Shown piece by piece: positions 11,486 to 23,863 of a stretch of DNA of 64,000 bases. The stretch spans positions 82,922,501 through 82,986,500 of the forward strand of contig CM032233.1 in the NCBI GenBank assembly GCA_019009955.1, written 5' to 3'. Numbering within the stretch: the first letter of the stretch is position 1; every line of letters starts with the position of its first letter. This stretch comes from Riptortus pedestris. Its lineage: Eukaryota; Arthropoda; Insecta; Hemiptera; Alydidae. The notes beneath the pieces were generated by a model, which was given only the letters and a program-made list of their open reading frames with translations, was not told where the DNA came from and ran no database searches. The position numbers and the translations under genes are program-made.

Positions 11486-12302
11486 TAGCAAGACTTCAAT
11501 GTGCACAATTTCACTTCCCTCCACGACGTATTGTTTTTGCGAAATAGCAAATCCTAAAGTGTAACTTTTCGGGAATAATTGAATATAAATTTTAATTTTG
11601 AAGAATAAATGAAAATGTGTTCCTAATCTACCCCTCTCTAATTTTTGACTCACCGTTTTTGAATAATTCAAACCATAATCATAGATAGCATTTATTACAA
11701 TTAAATAACATCTATAATGAATATATTTCCTTCTAAAAACCAATCCGAGCACATATAGTTTAAGCATAGTTTTATACATAAGATTATATTCGTAATAGTA
11801 AATCTCAGTGGAAATCACATCCCGTAATGCCAGGCATTTCACAGGAAATTAGTAAACTCAATTAACTGTTTTGCATCCCGTCAATTTCCGCTCTCGCATG
11901 AGCGTTATCATCATTGTTTTCCTTAGATTATTGATTCAGAATATTATTTTAATAATTTATCTGCCTGATGGAACTAAATAATAGTGTTGCCCTAAAAATT
12001 ATTTCATTTATATGCAAAAAGCTAGATAAGGGGAAGAGAGCCCTCCCTGCAACCTAAGTAATTCTTTAAACATTCATATCGAGTATATAATAAATACCGG
12101 AAATGCTCTTATAGTTTACATTTCTATTAGAAATAAATAACTAAGCTATTTTATAGGGAAAATAAATAAATGAGGAGGAGGCGACGGAGATTTATAACCT
12201 CATAAATCCGAATCATTCTTAGAACTATCATATAAGACTAAAACATAACATCTTTTGTCATAATACGCATTTATTAAAAACACTTAAATAAGTACTAATA
12301 AA
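11486..12302. other. Unassigned AT-rich DNA
   Basis: A 119-codon frame on the minus strand (11483-11842) shows no recognisable domain and overlaps a Rep1 end. I do not support a gene. Confidence 0.4.
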
Positions 12303-13306
12303 TTAATGACCCCCACTATAGTTCTGAGTATATCCAGTGTTTCTGACGACAAAAGTGAAAGCAACAAATGCTAGTCTAAATAAAATAATATACAGCTTTT
12401 TTTATGTGCACGATTGCCGAAAAACAAATAAAAAATGAAATATCACGAATTTTTATTTCTGGCCTCCCTTATAACCCCCACTCCCGTTTATACCGAAAAT
12501 TTTTAATATAGCTTATAATATTGGAAGAATTAATGCTAATTCACATACTGAGTTTTGTGAAGTTCGGTTCAACCGTTTGTGCCGAATGAAATAGTTGGCT
12601 CCCACTTTAGTTTTTAATGTACATCTCGTTTATACTTTGTTATAAAACAAAAGTTACTCTAAAAACAGAATAAACAACTTTTGCCATGTGCATATCTGCC
12701 AAAAACCAATTGGAAACGAAATATCACTATTTTTAATGTAAGGCCTCCCTTACAATCCCCACTCCTGCCCGTCCCTAGAAATGTTGGTACAGCTTACTAT
12801 CATGGAAGCGTCAGTGCCAATACACATACGGAGTTTTGTTTAGTTCGGTTGAGTATTTTGTGCCAAATGAAATGGTTGACGTCCGCTAGAGATTTTAGCG
12901 TATAACGCATTTACACTTAGGTACAAGACGAAAGTGTATGTATGAAAAGTTACTCTAAATAACCAAATAAACAACTTTTGTTATGTGCATATTTTCCAAA
13001 AAAAAACAATAGGAAACGAAATATCGCTATTTTCAATTTCTGGCCGCCCTTATAACCCCTACTCCCGTTCGTCTCAGAGAGTATTAACATAGCCTCAAGT
13101 CTAAGATGGGTTAGTAGTAATATACTTACCAAGTTTCATAAAATTCGGTTCAGCCGTTTATGCGTGAAAATATAACAAACAAACAAGCAAATAAACAAAA
13201 AACAGACACCAAAGATATAAAATGAAGTTATGGTGTCTATGACATGTGGAACGAAAAATTATGGTGAAATTTCGTGAAAAAAAATCAATGTACAGACAGA
13301 GGTTAC

Positions 13307-13360
<54 letters not shown>
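12303..13360 (-). mobile_element. Helitron-B copy lacking 3' terminus
   Basis: It contains three units of the internal tandem repeat, with GGCC(T/G)CCCTTA at 12462, 12742 and 13042 (spacing 280 and 300). It ends at the Helitron-B 5' end ACAGACAGAGGTTACAATT followed by (TA)n (13311-13360). The CTAG terminus is missing. Confidence 0.75.
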
Positions 13361-13362
<2 letters not shown>

Positions 13363-13420
13363 TGTAAAACTCCGCGTGGGAATTCTGCTTAGTTTACGCA
13401 GCCCCTGCCTGACGGACTAT
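13361..13420 (+). mobile_element. Rep1 3'-terminal fragment
   Basis: TGTAAAACTCCGCGTGGGAA, then TCTGCTTAGTTTACGCAGCCCCTGC and GACGGACTA: the last 60 bp of a Rep1 copy fused to the (TA)n of the preceding Helitron. Confidence 0.75.
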
Positions 13421-14296
13421 TAATTTACTTCCATACTTTTTGGAAATTTATTAAACGTTTAAGGTTTTTTTTTTAAATTTCATTAACCTAAAATTACTGA
13501 AATGTTCGTGTTTTGGGATGTGCTTGCAGATCCAAGTTTCAGAGTGGATTTTTGGCCTGGTCTAAACAACTGTATTTGAAAATAATATATTGAAGTTATT
13601 TCAAAATTAAGTTATAACAAAAATTAATAAAAAAAGATAAAATATTTTTACTGAATTTTAATTATTATTTTGTATTCATAAAATTCTCTTTGAATATGCA
13701 TTGAAGGAACTTTTCCTCATCACTCAGTTACTGGAATATAGCCCGACTAAAAAACAATTATAAGTTGACCTAATTGTTTTGCTTATCTTAGCATTCATTT
13801 TTAATTCCTGGAAGATATTAATAAAGTTAGGATATCGCTTTTAATGTTTACGTTTGTTTTATTCTCTCAGGCTTATTCAAACCTAGCCAATTATGAGGTC
13901 TTTTTCAAGGGGCGGGGTGGGTGTAAAACATATTAAAGATTTCATTTTCCATATAATAAGGAAAGAAAAAAAGTACAGAAATGAAGCGATTCGTTAAAAA
14001 AGGATTATATGAAAAAAGTGCCTTTCATAATTGGTTTTTCCAGCTACCCTCCGATAGATCACTTCAAAGTAGAACTCTTTTCAAGAAAAGGAATTTCATA
14101 AAACATATTTTTGTGCTTCTTCAAGACAACGCGTCTTTTTTAATCAGGTCTACTAGATGCATCGAGACCCTCAGATTTTAAAACTGGCGGTACTATAATG
14201 TTTATCACCAAGTGCTTATAATATTTGAACATATATGACACTTAACTAGCACCATAATTGGCTGTCTAAATAGCATAAACTAATTTAGATCATTTT
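13421..14296. other. Unassigned AT-rich DNA
   Basis: A 66-codon open frame (13981-14181, plus) has no recognisable domain. Nothing else is seen. Confidence 0.4.
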
Positions 14297-14908
14297 AGCC
14301 GATTTCCTTGATGAGAAATAAGCAATTGCCGTGGTACTCGAGACGCTGTTCATGAACAATATCTTAAAATGTCCATTGCTGCTACCAAGTAGTTGAAGAA
14401 AATGAGGTCCGTTCACTCAGGGGATGCGTTAACTAAGAACATTTCCCACTTGCATCACGTATTTGATAAATACGTGATAAATAAAATGATAAATGAGAAC
14501 AATATTTGTAATTTAGGTTTCAAATAAACTACTTCATAATATAGAGCTTATTGTTAATATGGCATGAATAGGTGTGTAGGAGACGCGGTTTACTAAAGGC
14601 CGAAAACTAAAAAACGCAAATATCTCGGTTAATATTAAAGATAATGAAAAAATGTACATAACAACATTTACAGAACATTACATTTGCAATAAGATTGCTT
14701 CAATCCAATGTTTCGTTCCGACGTATAATAATGGAGATATCTAGAATTTTCGAAATTCCTCCACTCTAAACCTCCTCCCTTCAGTCCGATTTCAGCCGTT
14801 AACGAAATTGATCTTTCTTTTTACATGAAACACTAATATATCGAGTTTCGTAACGATTAAACAAAAATCACGACCGCTAGAGCAGTAACAGTCATATATG
14901 TATATATA
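14297..14908. mobile_element. Chimeric Rep1: plus 5' end fused to minus 3' end
   Basis: 14297-14415 reads as a plus-strand Rep1 5' end down to GAGGTCCGTTCA. The sequence then continues as the minus-strand 3' end (CACTCAGGGGATGCGTTAACTAAG...) to the TA-containing centre at about 14908. The joint lies in GTCCGT, a hexamer common to both parent sequences. Confidence 0.7.
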
Positions 14909-14999
14909 TGAACTTTGGATTTTGGAGGACCTTTGGATTGGAATCATAATAACACGAGAAAAATAGAACACAAAATTAGATTTCACATATGTTTTTCTT

Positions 15000-15300
15000 A
15001 AACACATGGGAAATCTGCTTTGTCGACGCAGCTCAAGCGCGAAAATGTTTAGCAGATTTCCCCTAAGGCAAATTTTACCCGGGAAAGTTACCGGTTCAGC
15101 GGTTACAATTTTTGTTTTACCGTTAGCAAACTGAATATATAAGCGTTTCATGCAAAACTAAGATCAAGTATGTTAATGGGAATTTCGAAATATCTCCGTT
15201 ATTATACGTCGGTTCGAAAAAATCCATAAAACCAATTGTATTGATAATAATTTTATTGTTTGAAATTGTAATGTACGTTTTATTTTTTTGTTCCCCATTA
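15000..15300 (+). mobile_element. Decayed head-to-tail Rep1 pair
   Basis: 15000-15045 is a degenerate 3' end (ACATGGGAAATCTGCTTTG, GACGCAGCTCAAGCGC). Six bases later a new 5' end starts (AGCAGATTTCCCCTAAGG at 15051) and runs, with internal deletions, to ATCTCCGTTATTATACGTCGG and beyond. Confidence 0.6.
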
Positions 15301-15832
15301 AATATGAAAGGGTTTGTGGACGTTCTTGATGATGTTATTTATTTATTCCAAAATTTATTATAAATACAATATCTGTACTTCTTAAAATTGTAGTTTCTAT
15401 TTGGTTAGTTTAACTCATTTACTTATTTGTTTTGGTAACATCTAGTTCAAACGTACAGGACCAGTCATCTTTCAGTCCAGCGTCTATCTAGTAATACAGC
15501 TTCGCGAACCATAACTACCTACACTAGCGCTTTCTCGAAATCCAATTTCCGGGTTGTCCTTCCAACAGAACTTTTTACATTATATTGGGCTTGTGTTGGT
15601 GTATTCCAAGAGACGGCTTACAGAACCGCCCACCATTCATCGGGGAATGAAAAAAGCGAATGTAATCGGTTGCCATATTTCTAAGCGAATCACCTCTAAC
15701 CACCATACACTCAAAACTGATTACAATTTTATCGACTAAACAAACCAGTTTTTACCAGTCAATCTACTAACCAAAAAACGAGGAGGATACATTTTGTATT
15801 TTTTTTTTTGACTATTTGAAATGGTAAGATAG
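15301..15832. other. Unassigned DNA
   Basis: Less AT-rich than its surroundings (15480-15750), with a 61-codon frame at 15554-15739 on the plus strand. No domain is recognised. Confidence 0.35.
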
Positions 15833-16647
15833 AAAAGTCCGTCACGCAGGGGCTGCGTAAACTAAGGAGATTTCCCGCGTGAAGTTTAACAACTGATAAA
15901 TGTACATACCGGTAACACAAAACCACCGTGAATATTAAGTGAATAAGTAAAAATGATAATAAGAAACCACCCGACGGAAAGCATCTGAAATGTAAACAAA
16001 CAGTTCTGCCAACTTCTTACCCGAATGAAAAACAATTACTGTAATATATCTGAATGTAACGTATTAATTTGATTAAAAACTACTTACTATATCTAGTACT
16101 GTAATTTATAATGACTCAGAATAATTTTTATCTCAATCAATCAAATTTTAGATGTCCAAGAACTGAAGAAGGGGGGGGGGGTGTCTTTCGAACATTATTG
16201 CATGTATCCCGTATAATAAAGGTATCTTGAAAACAATTTATGGTAGTTATGCTTCGAATGATGAGGTTTATTACATAACCGAGTATTATTCATGTAACAT
16301 GAGTTGAAGTGGAGGTTTGCTGAAAATTGAGAAATGCAAAATAAAATAAATAATGCATATCTTGGTTAATATTCAAGATGGGGAATAAATGTATATAACA
16401 ACATCTATAGTACATAAAATATGCTATAAGATTAATTTAATACATTTTTTCGCTCCGACTTATAGTAACGAAGAAACGAAGATATTTCGAATTTTCAAAA
16501 AATCCCCACCCTCTAAACCCTCCTCCCACATGTCCGATTTCGGCCGTTAATGAAGTTGATCTTTCTTTTTACATAAAACGTTTAAATATCGAGTTTGGTA
16601 ACGCTAAAAAAAATTGCGACCGCTAAAGCTTTAAGAGACAAATATAC

Positions 16648-16681
<34 letters not shown>

Positions 16682-16734
16682 ATGTATTATGTATGTATGT
16701 ATGTGTGTGTGTGTGTGTGTGTGTGTATGTATTA

Positions 16735-16794
<60 letters not shown>

Positions 16795-16979
16795 TATGTA
16801 TGTGTGTGTGTGTGTGCTTGTGTGTGTGTGTATAGATATAGATAAATATTTAATTTTGAGCGGACCTCATTTTCGTTATCAACTGGGTAGGACCGATGGA
16901 CATTTGAAGAAATATTTCGAATATCGCGTCATGAGTACGACCTCAATAGCTGATTTCCCTTAAGGGAAATCCGATAAAA
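15833..16979 (-). mobile_element. Rep1 copy, long subtype, with large TG/TA microsatellite
   Basis: Complete copy from AAAAGTCCGTCACGCAGGGG to CCCTTAAGGGAAATCCGATAAAA. A G10 run lies near 16171. At the usual (TA)n position it has a compound (TA)/(TG)/(TATG) tract of about 200 bp (16637-16841), which makes this the longest copy and drives spurious VCVCVC frames. Confidence 0.88.
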
Positions 16980-17142
16980 TCAGTCTGTCTATTTCTTATA
17001 TTGTGACCTAATTCTATTTCAAACCCAAATTGCAGGCTTCCCAAAAAGGAGGTTGTTCTCAAGATGATTTTTGAATAATTTCTTCAAGTGTCGACCAATC
17101 TTACATAACAGATGATGAAAATAAGATTTTCGTATTTTTTTT

Positions 17143-17984
17143 AGCAGATGATTTCCCTTAGGCTAAATCAGCTATGGAGGATTTTTTGGAAACAAATTTT
17201 CAATTTGCGTGGATCCTACCTAGTAGATAACGAAAATGAGGTCCGTTCAAAATTATATACCGTATATATATATATATCTGTTTACGATCTAGCAGTCGCG
17301 ACCGTTTTTATCGTTACCAAACTCGATATTTAATCATTTTATGTAAAAAGAAAGATGAATTTGGAAGTTGAATTCCATTATGTTGTCATATACACGTTTT
17401 CGTTATCAAGAATATTAACCGAGATATTTGGATTTTTTTTATTTTTCATACTTCAGCAAACCCCCCGACTCCTATTCGTGTCATATTAACACTAAGCTGT
17501 TATTTCAGGAGCCACTTTATTCTAAACTCAAATACCAAATATGGTTTTCAAGAGACAATTATTATGCGAGATACATGTAAATTCATCGTGCCAGGACGTT
17601 TTCAAATAAAATTTTTCGTTCTTTACTTTATAATATCTATTTTATCTATACCATACTCGATATTTAACTGTTTCAACGCTCAAGAACAAATTTTTATATT
17701 GACCTGGAATAATGGAGGTTGTGGGGGAAGAGGTTTCGGGAATTCAAAATATCTCCGTTATTGTCAGGAGTATTGATAAATATGATACAGAACCAATCTT
17801 GATGAACTGTTGATGGTCCATAATTATAGTTCTATGCATTTTTTCGTAACTCAAGTACTGAGCGAGTAATTCGGAATTACTGTGGGTTTCAGTCTGAATA
17901 TGTGGTGAGATGAGATCACTAGTGTGTTATACCAGCACATGGGAAATCTGCTTAGTCTACGCAGACCCTGCGTGTCACACTTTG
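17143..17984 (+). mobile_element. Rep1 copy, older subtype
   Basis: It starts AGCAGATGATTTCCCTTAGG after eight T and ends GGGAAATCTGCTTAGTCTACGCAGACCCTGCGTGTCACACTTT. The 3' part contains GTTATACCAGCAC before the terminal inverted repeat, a feature of an older subgroup also seen at 32571, 55181 and 56431. A more decayed Rep1-like stretch precedes it (17040-17130). Confidence 0.75.
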
Positions 17985-17996
17985 TTTCATTTTAGA

Positions 17997-18000
<4 letters not shown>

Positions 18001-18044
<44 letters not shown>
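18001..18044. repeat. (TA)n microsatellite
   Basis: 44 bp of TA directly abutting the Helitron-B terminus. Confidence 0.9.
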
Positions 18045-18045
<1 letters not shown>

Positions 18046-18645
18046 TAGCTAAGGTACCCGGCTTCCCCCGGGAATTCATTTGAGGCTGAACGATGATGGT
18101 AAATTTTTGGCAAGGCTTTACTTTGCTCAATATTTTGACATTACCCGTCCCAGTGTTAAGGGTTTATGCGTGTCGTTGCTGTGCGTTTGTTAATAATAAA
18201 ATTATTTCTTAAGTAAGGTTTCACTGTCCTCAATGTTTTTATATTTCCCGTCTCAAGTGAATGTAGTTTTTTATGTAGTAACGTAATATAGCTTATAATC
18301 ATGGAAGAATTAATGGTAATTTACATATAGTTCTGATAAGTTCGATTCAATCGTTAGTACCCAATAAAATTGTTGGTTCCCGCATTAGTTTCTAGTGTAT
18401 ATCTTGAATATACTTTGTTGTACGACAAAAGTGAATATAGCAAAAGTTACTCTGCATAACTAAGTAAACAACTTTTATCCTGTGCATATTTGCAGAAAAA
18501 GCAATACGAAACGAAACATCGCTATTTTTAATGCAAGGCCTCCCTTATTACCCCCGCTCCCGAAACGAAAAGTTATCGTGAAATTTCGAGAAAAAAATCG
18601 ATGTACAGACACAGGTTACAATTATATATACATATATATATATAT
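18045..18645 (-). mobile_element. Helitron-B, short complete copy
   Basis: Minus-strand 3' end CTAG (18045-18048) flanked by A, with the hairpin at CCCGGCTTCCCCCGGG. The 5' end is near ACAGGTTACAATTATATA. A single pass of the internal repeat remains, so it is about 600 bp against about 1.3 kb for the copy at 36807. Confidence 0.78.
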
Positions 18646-19283
18646 TTGTGTGTGTGGGCTTAGAAGCCAACGTGTGTTTTTGCTATATATATTAAAGTTT
18701 CATGCAAAACAAAAATCGACAACAAAATAAAGATTTTAATATTCTATTAAAGAGGGATAAATTGACTGGCAGACACATGAAGACGGATTGAACTATTTTA
18801 TCTGTTGTCTAAGGTAGCCACTTCCACTTGTGCTAGCTTGAATGCCAGTGCTAAATAATTACTGAAGTATTGTGATGAAATAATCGTGAATAGTAAATTA
18901 ACGAGAGAGAACTTCATCCTTTTCAGCTTGTGATTTAGTTTATTTTTTAAATTCGCATTAAAATATATATTTAAACGACCTCAATAAGTTCATACTACCA
19001 TTGGTTCCAGAAATCAATTCATCGTTGAATTAATTTAATTATTACAAATTCGTAGCGAATGAAATACACGTTGGAAATAGCAATTAAATTAGCAAACAGC
19101 TCAATAATGGTCATTTAGTCCTGTTAATTGGTATGTACGATTCAATCCCCTAGTCATTACACTTAGTAATGTAGGTTGACACTAGCTTCGTATATGTGTA
19201 CAACAAGTCCTCATAGCTTTTACTAAGCAACAGAGCTAATGTGTACTTGAAGGGTAAATAGAAAATTATGAGTCGTTAAATAA
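18646..19283. other. Unassigned AT-rich DNA
   Basis: No gene or repeat is recognised. Confidence 0.4.
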
Positions 19284-19770
19284 AAAGAGTCCGTCACGCA
19301 GGGGATGCGATAACTAAGCATTTCCCACGTGCGTCCCGTAGTAGCATTGTTCTCAAAACGTAAATGTTCAATGAAAAAATCATTTGGTATTTAGGCTTTA
19401 AATAATGTCCTTCATAATATAACAGCTTACTGTTAATATGGCATTAGTAGGAGTGAAGGTTTACTTAAGACCGAAAACTAATAAATGAAAATATTTCTTT
19501 TCTCTCGGTTAATAACCAAGCTAATGAAAAAAAACATACATTACAAGATTTATAGAATATTACATTTGCAATAAGATTAATTCAATACAAATTTTCGATC
19601 AGTATCATAATTAGATATTTCAAATTTTCTAAAGCCCCCCCCCCTCCCACAGTTCCAATTTTAGCCGTTGACGAACTTGATCTTCACTTTTAGATAAAAC
19701 GTTCAAATATCGAGTTTGATATCTATAAAACATAAATTGCGACCTCTAGAGCGATAACAGTTATATATAT

Positions 19771-19818
<48 letters not shown>

Positions 19819-19954
19819 CTATATATAATTTTGAACTTACCTCATTGTCGTCATCTCCCGGGTAGGATCGATGAACATTTGATGACATGTTTCGAAAACC
19901 GCGGTATTAGTACAACCTCAAAAGCTGATTTCCCATAAGGGACATAATCTAAAC
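19284..19954 (-). mobile_element. Rep1 copy, third 3' subtype
   Basis: It starts AGTCCGTCACGCAGGGGATGCG and lacks the C-run block. It carries the 'GGCTTTAAATAATGTCCTTCATAATATAAC' type of 3' region shared with 14417, 43162 and 60708. The TA tract is at 19778-19815. The 5' palindrome is partly decayed (CCCATAAGGGAC). Confidence 0.8.
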
Positions 19955-21018
19955 TAGGTTAATTGTTAATATAGGAACAATTGTATATGTTAACAATTTT
20001 TGAGGGGGGGAAGGTGTTCAAAAAAACCGGATAACTCAATTTTACTTGTATCACATAGGTGCTTATATATATGACTAATTTTCATTTTGTTAATATATAC
20101 TGACGGACTTTTGAAGAATCTTTGTGTAAGTGGTCGAGTCATATGGAATTGCTCAAAAGCGAAAAAAACTGACTAAATTCTTTAAACAAAACTTTTTTTA
20201 ATAATAACAACAAAAACCTACTATTATATGATATAGCAATGAATCATTATGACTGCAATAACTTAAAATCTAGGAAGGCACTTAGTATGTCTCAGGAGAA
20301 AACGTGTAATACTCGATCGTTAACTTTGAATACTTCGAAATTGTGGCTAATGCTATGTAAAGCAATCTGATGACGAATTAAACTAGTTAATTTTGAAAGA
20401 ATTTGGTTTAACGTTTTGACCGAACAACGAAACCTGATCCACGATAGAGCTTTTGGCTCAATTCAATTTCTGTAGGAGAGAGTAAAGTTTTACAACGTGT
20501 TTTTGAGGCAGGAAGCTTTCTGAGTAAAGTTGGTGTAAATTATTGTGCTTGTTAGCCGGGGATGACATAGAAAGGAGAAATATATATGTTTACCAGAAAA
20601 GAGGAGACAAGAAAAAAGAGGAAAGCTGTGAGCCCAATATCAACATTAGCAAGTTTCGAGCTAACCCAATTTTTCAACTTTCTCTCATGAAGATTTCATG
20701 TCAATGGAACCAAAATGTCTGAAGTTTGTGGGAAAGTTGGATAGGTTGGCCCTTAGCAAAATGGCAGGATTAAGAAAATAGAGGGAAAACAATATGGTAA
20801 GTGATGGAGTGGCGACGGCTCAAACCGGACGTCTGGGCTCTGGGAGGTACTTTACTTTGGCACACATCCTTTAACTACACCGCTCCCAATATGATTCATC
20901 ATTCATGTTCAATTTGGAGTTTGTGTTCATATTACGCCTCGCCGCTACTTTTTCATCAGTTGTAAAAAATATATGATTCTGAAGAAATAATACCACTTGC
21001 TAGATGGGATGTGCATTG
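19955..21018. other. Unassigned single-copy-looking DNA
   Basis: No repeat family or coding domain is recognised. Base composition is a little more balanced at 20440-20900. Confidence 0.4.
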
Positions 21019-21485
21019 AGCAGATTTTCTCCAAAGGGATATCAGCTATTGAGATCGTACTTATGACGCGATTTTGGAAACATTTTCTCATAATGCCATC
21101 GTTCCTACCAAGGAGATGACGAAAATATCTGTCGCTGTAGCGGTCGCAATTTTTGTTTGATCGTTACCAAACTCGATATTTAAGTGTTTTATTTAACAGT
21201 AAAGATCAAATTCGTTAATTGCTAAAATTATACGAGCAGGAGGGGAAAGGGATTTAGAGGGAGAATTTCGAAAATCCTTAATATCTCCGTTATAATTTGT
21301 CGGGTCGGAAATTTGTATTATTAACCTTATTACAAATGTTCTGTTCTCCAAATGTTGGTCGATACTTGTTGCCGCTATCTTAAGGGAAATCAGCTATTGA
21401 GGTCGTACTCATGACGCGAGTTTTGACAAATTTCCTCAAATGTCCATCGATCCTACCTAGGAGATGACGAAAATGAGGCCCGTTC

Positions 21486-21557
<72 letters not shown>

Positions 21558-21962
21558 CTGTTAATGCTCTAGAATTCGCAATTTTTGTTTGATCGGTATC
21601 AAACTCGATATTTAATCGTTTTTATAGGGGGGATTTTTGAAAATTCGAAATATGTCCGTTATTATACGTCGGATGGAAAAATTGTATAGGCTCAATCTTA
21701 TTGGAAATTAAATTTACTATAAATATTGTTCTATACATTTTTTTTCTATCTTGAATATTAACCGAAATATTTGCATTTGTATTCAGTGTGTGGTCGGCAA
21801 AAGTCGGCTATGTTCGGGACTTTCCGCCGAAACCTAGTTCGGGCGTTTCCATAACTCGTTACTACTACTGTAATTATTAGGCAGATTTCTCTATTGTAAA
21901 ATTTCAAGTAGGAAATCTGTTTCACCCTTCAGTAAACCCCCACACCTACTTATGTCATAGCT
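21019..21962 (+). mobile_element. Rep1 copy with probable nested Rep1
   Basis: The outer copy starts AGCAGATTTTCTCCAAAGGG at 21019 and reads to about 21377. A second copy begins in its palindrome (CTTAAGGGAAATCAGC at 21378), has a 65-bp TA tract (21490-21552) and ends near GGAAATCTGTT (21920). After it, CACCCTTCAGTAAACCCCCAC resumes outer-type sequence, so a nested arrangement is likely. The 3' hairpin of the inner copy is lost. Confidence 0.6.
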
Positions 21963-22714
21963 TTTTTTTCAGTAATTTTTTTTTTTTACTTATTATTAAC
22001 TAAAATATGTACTCTTATAATACATTCGTTATAAAATTACCCAAGTTCCATGAATACATCTTATAAAATCGATCAATTTAAATAATTATATGCCGTAAAT
22101 TAATTTCGTTAACAATATTAATACCACTTTAAATATATAACATACATATTTTGTAATTTATTGCCATGCAAATTCATTAAAGGATGTCAAGCTTTATAAA
22201 TGATGAGAAACTTGCCCTACCTTAAAGAGACATTGCACCTGATCATAAATTATTTTTTGGCAGGTTAATATAACAAATATTTTGTAGTTTTATTTAATAA
22301 TTGAACTTTTTTTTTATATTATTCATCTTGCGTATAAAACCTTGTACAGATATGAAGTTAATTAATTTATTTTTAAACAAAGAATATTTTTTATTAGTTT
22401 TAATTCATTTGGGCAGAGCGTTAACGACAAATGAAAACTAAATGTAATTAGTTATATATCTCCTTTTGATAGAACTAATAATACCTACGATATTAATGAA
22501 TTTGAGATTTTACTGGTTATTAAAGTGGTCTCCTAATAATGTTCACAAAAAAAAAAGGGGAAAAAAATCTTGTTAGCCTAAACTATTTTCATTTTAAAAC
22601 GCGTTATATATTACTGTCCACTTTATACCATTTGGTCTAATTAGAGTAACTATATACTTGTTACCACTCACCTATAACAAGGGTGGAACTACGGATTTCA
22701 TTTAAAGAGTTCTC
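21963..22714. other. Unassigned AT-rich DNA
   Basis: No gene or repeat is recognised. Confidence 0.4.
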
Positions 22715-22727
22715 CAATAAATAAATT

Positions 22728-22812
22728 CCTATGGCTCAGATGGGAATTGAGCTAGAGATTCTAGGTTTTACAAACGAATTAAGACCAACGCATTAACTCA
22801 AATGGCTATCAT
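22728..22812 (-). repeat. tRNA-like sequence (decayed tRNA or SINE head)
   Basis: On the minus strand TAGCCATTTGAGTTAATGCG resembles a D-arm/A box. About 50 nt later, TAGCTCAATTCCCATCTGAG resembles a T-arm/B box (consensus GGTTCGANNCC with changes). The acceptor stem does not close well, so a functional tRNA is unlikely. Confidence 0.3.
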
Positions 22813-23164
22813 CGCATTTTCCAATTGAAATTCCACCAAAAATGTTTAATTTTCTTAAAGTAGCCTAGTTTAATATTAATAGTATTGCTTTACTGGTAGT
22901 CGAAAATTAAAATTGTATGCTCCATTTTACAAAACACCTTCAAACTTTTCTAGTGAAAAGGGTAACTAACGGATGAATTGATTTAAATTCCATTTGTCAA
23001 GCCCTTATTATTACTAAAACCTTTTATTTCCATAAATTTAAAAATAATATTAGAGCAACCTTGTAGTTTTATTTTTATATTGAGTACTTATATGAAATGG
23101 AATAATTTGTTAATTCATATTTAGCGATTTCCTAAATTATTACATAATATATTATGAGGTTAAT

Positions 23165-23220
<56 letters not shown>

Positions 23221-23376
23221 TAGGACCCCGCTAATCCGGACAAATTAGTGCACATGGTCGTCCGGATTAGCGGGAAATCCGGATTAGCGGGGGACTAAAA
23301 AAATAACTTTTTAAAAATCATAAAATATATTTATTATTACATGTATACATACAACAAAAGAAAAAGAAAATACATT

Positions 23377-23860
23377 TCACTTAGCAAAGAAGTCAGTTAT
23401 TTTTTTTTGAGAACACTTAGCTGCTTTCATTTCGAATGCGCGATCTCTCATTCTCCTCAACAGCATTATTTCATGCGCGTCAAAATCTTGTTCTTCGGCC
23501 CACTGCAACGATGTGTTGAAGGCCAATACTGCTTCAGAATGAGGAATTTTGCTTGTGTTTATAGGGGTCATGTCGTCATCTTCTTCCTCAGCTGTCACGG
23601 TGTTTATGATATCGTCGTCTGTCAAAATTTCGTGATGAGCCAAATTTTCATCGGCTACCGCGGCCCACTCGCGGGCTTCAGCATCAGTCATTGGATGGTC
23701 TTCATCTAACTGGTTGATCAATGAGGCAAGTTGGATTTCTTGTGGCACCTGCACATTTTGCTCTGGTTGGTTTTCAACAAATTGGGGAAGCAAATTTGTC
23801 CACGATTTGTTGATTAACAGTGGCGTTACCGATTCCCAGCAGTTGGCTAAACTGAAAACA
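23377..23860 (-). pseudogene. Tigger transposase, C-terminal tail
   Basis: Downstream of the deletion the reading continues in another frame with FSLANCWESVTPLLINKSW, the helical segment that follows the DDE domain in Tigger proteins. An acidic region follows (ILTDDDIINTV, AEEEDDD), then a basic tail ending KKITDFFAK and a stop. The junction with the N-terminal part lies at about 23855-23867. It removes most of the DDE domain and shifts the frame. Confidence 0.85.
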
Positions 23861-23863
23861 ACG

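Noticed and set aside
11483..11842. 119-codon minus frame
   Set aside because: No domain, AT-driven composition, starts in unique DNA and ends in a Rep1 end.
16595..16963. VCVCVC-rich 122-codon frame
   Set aside because: Translation of a (TG)n microsatellite within Rep1.
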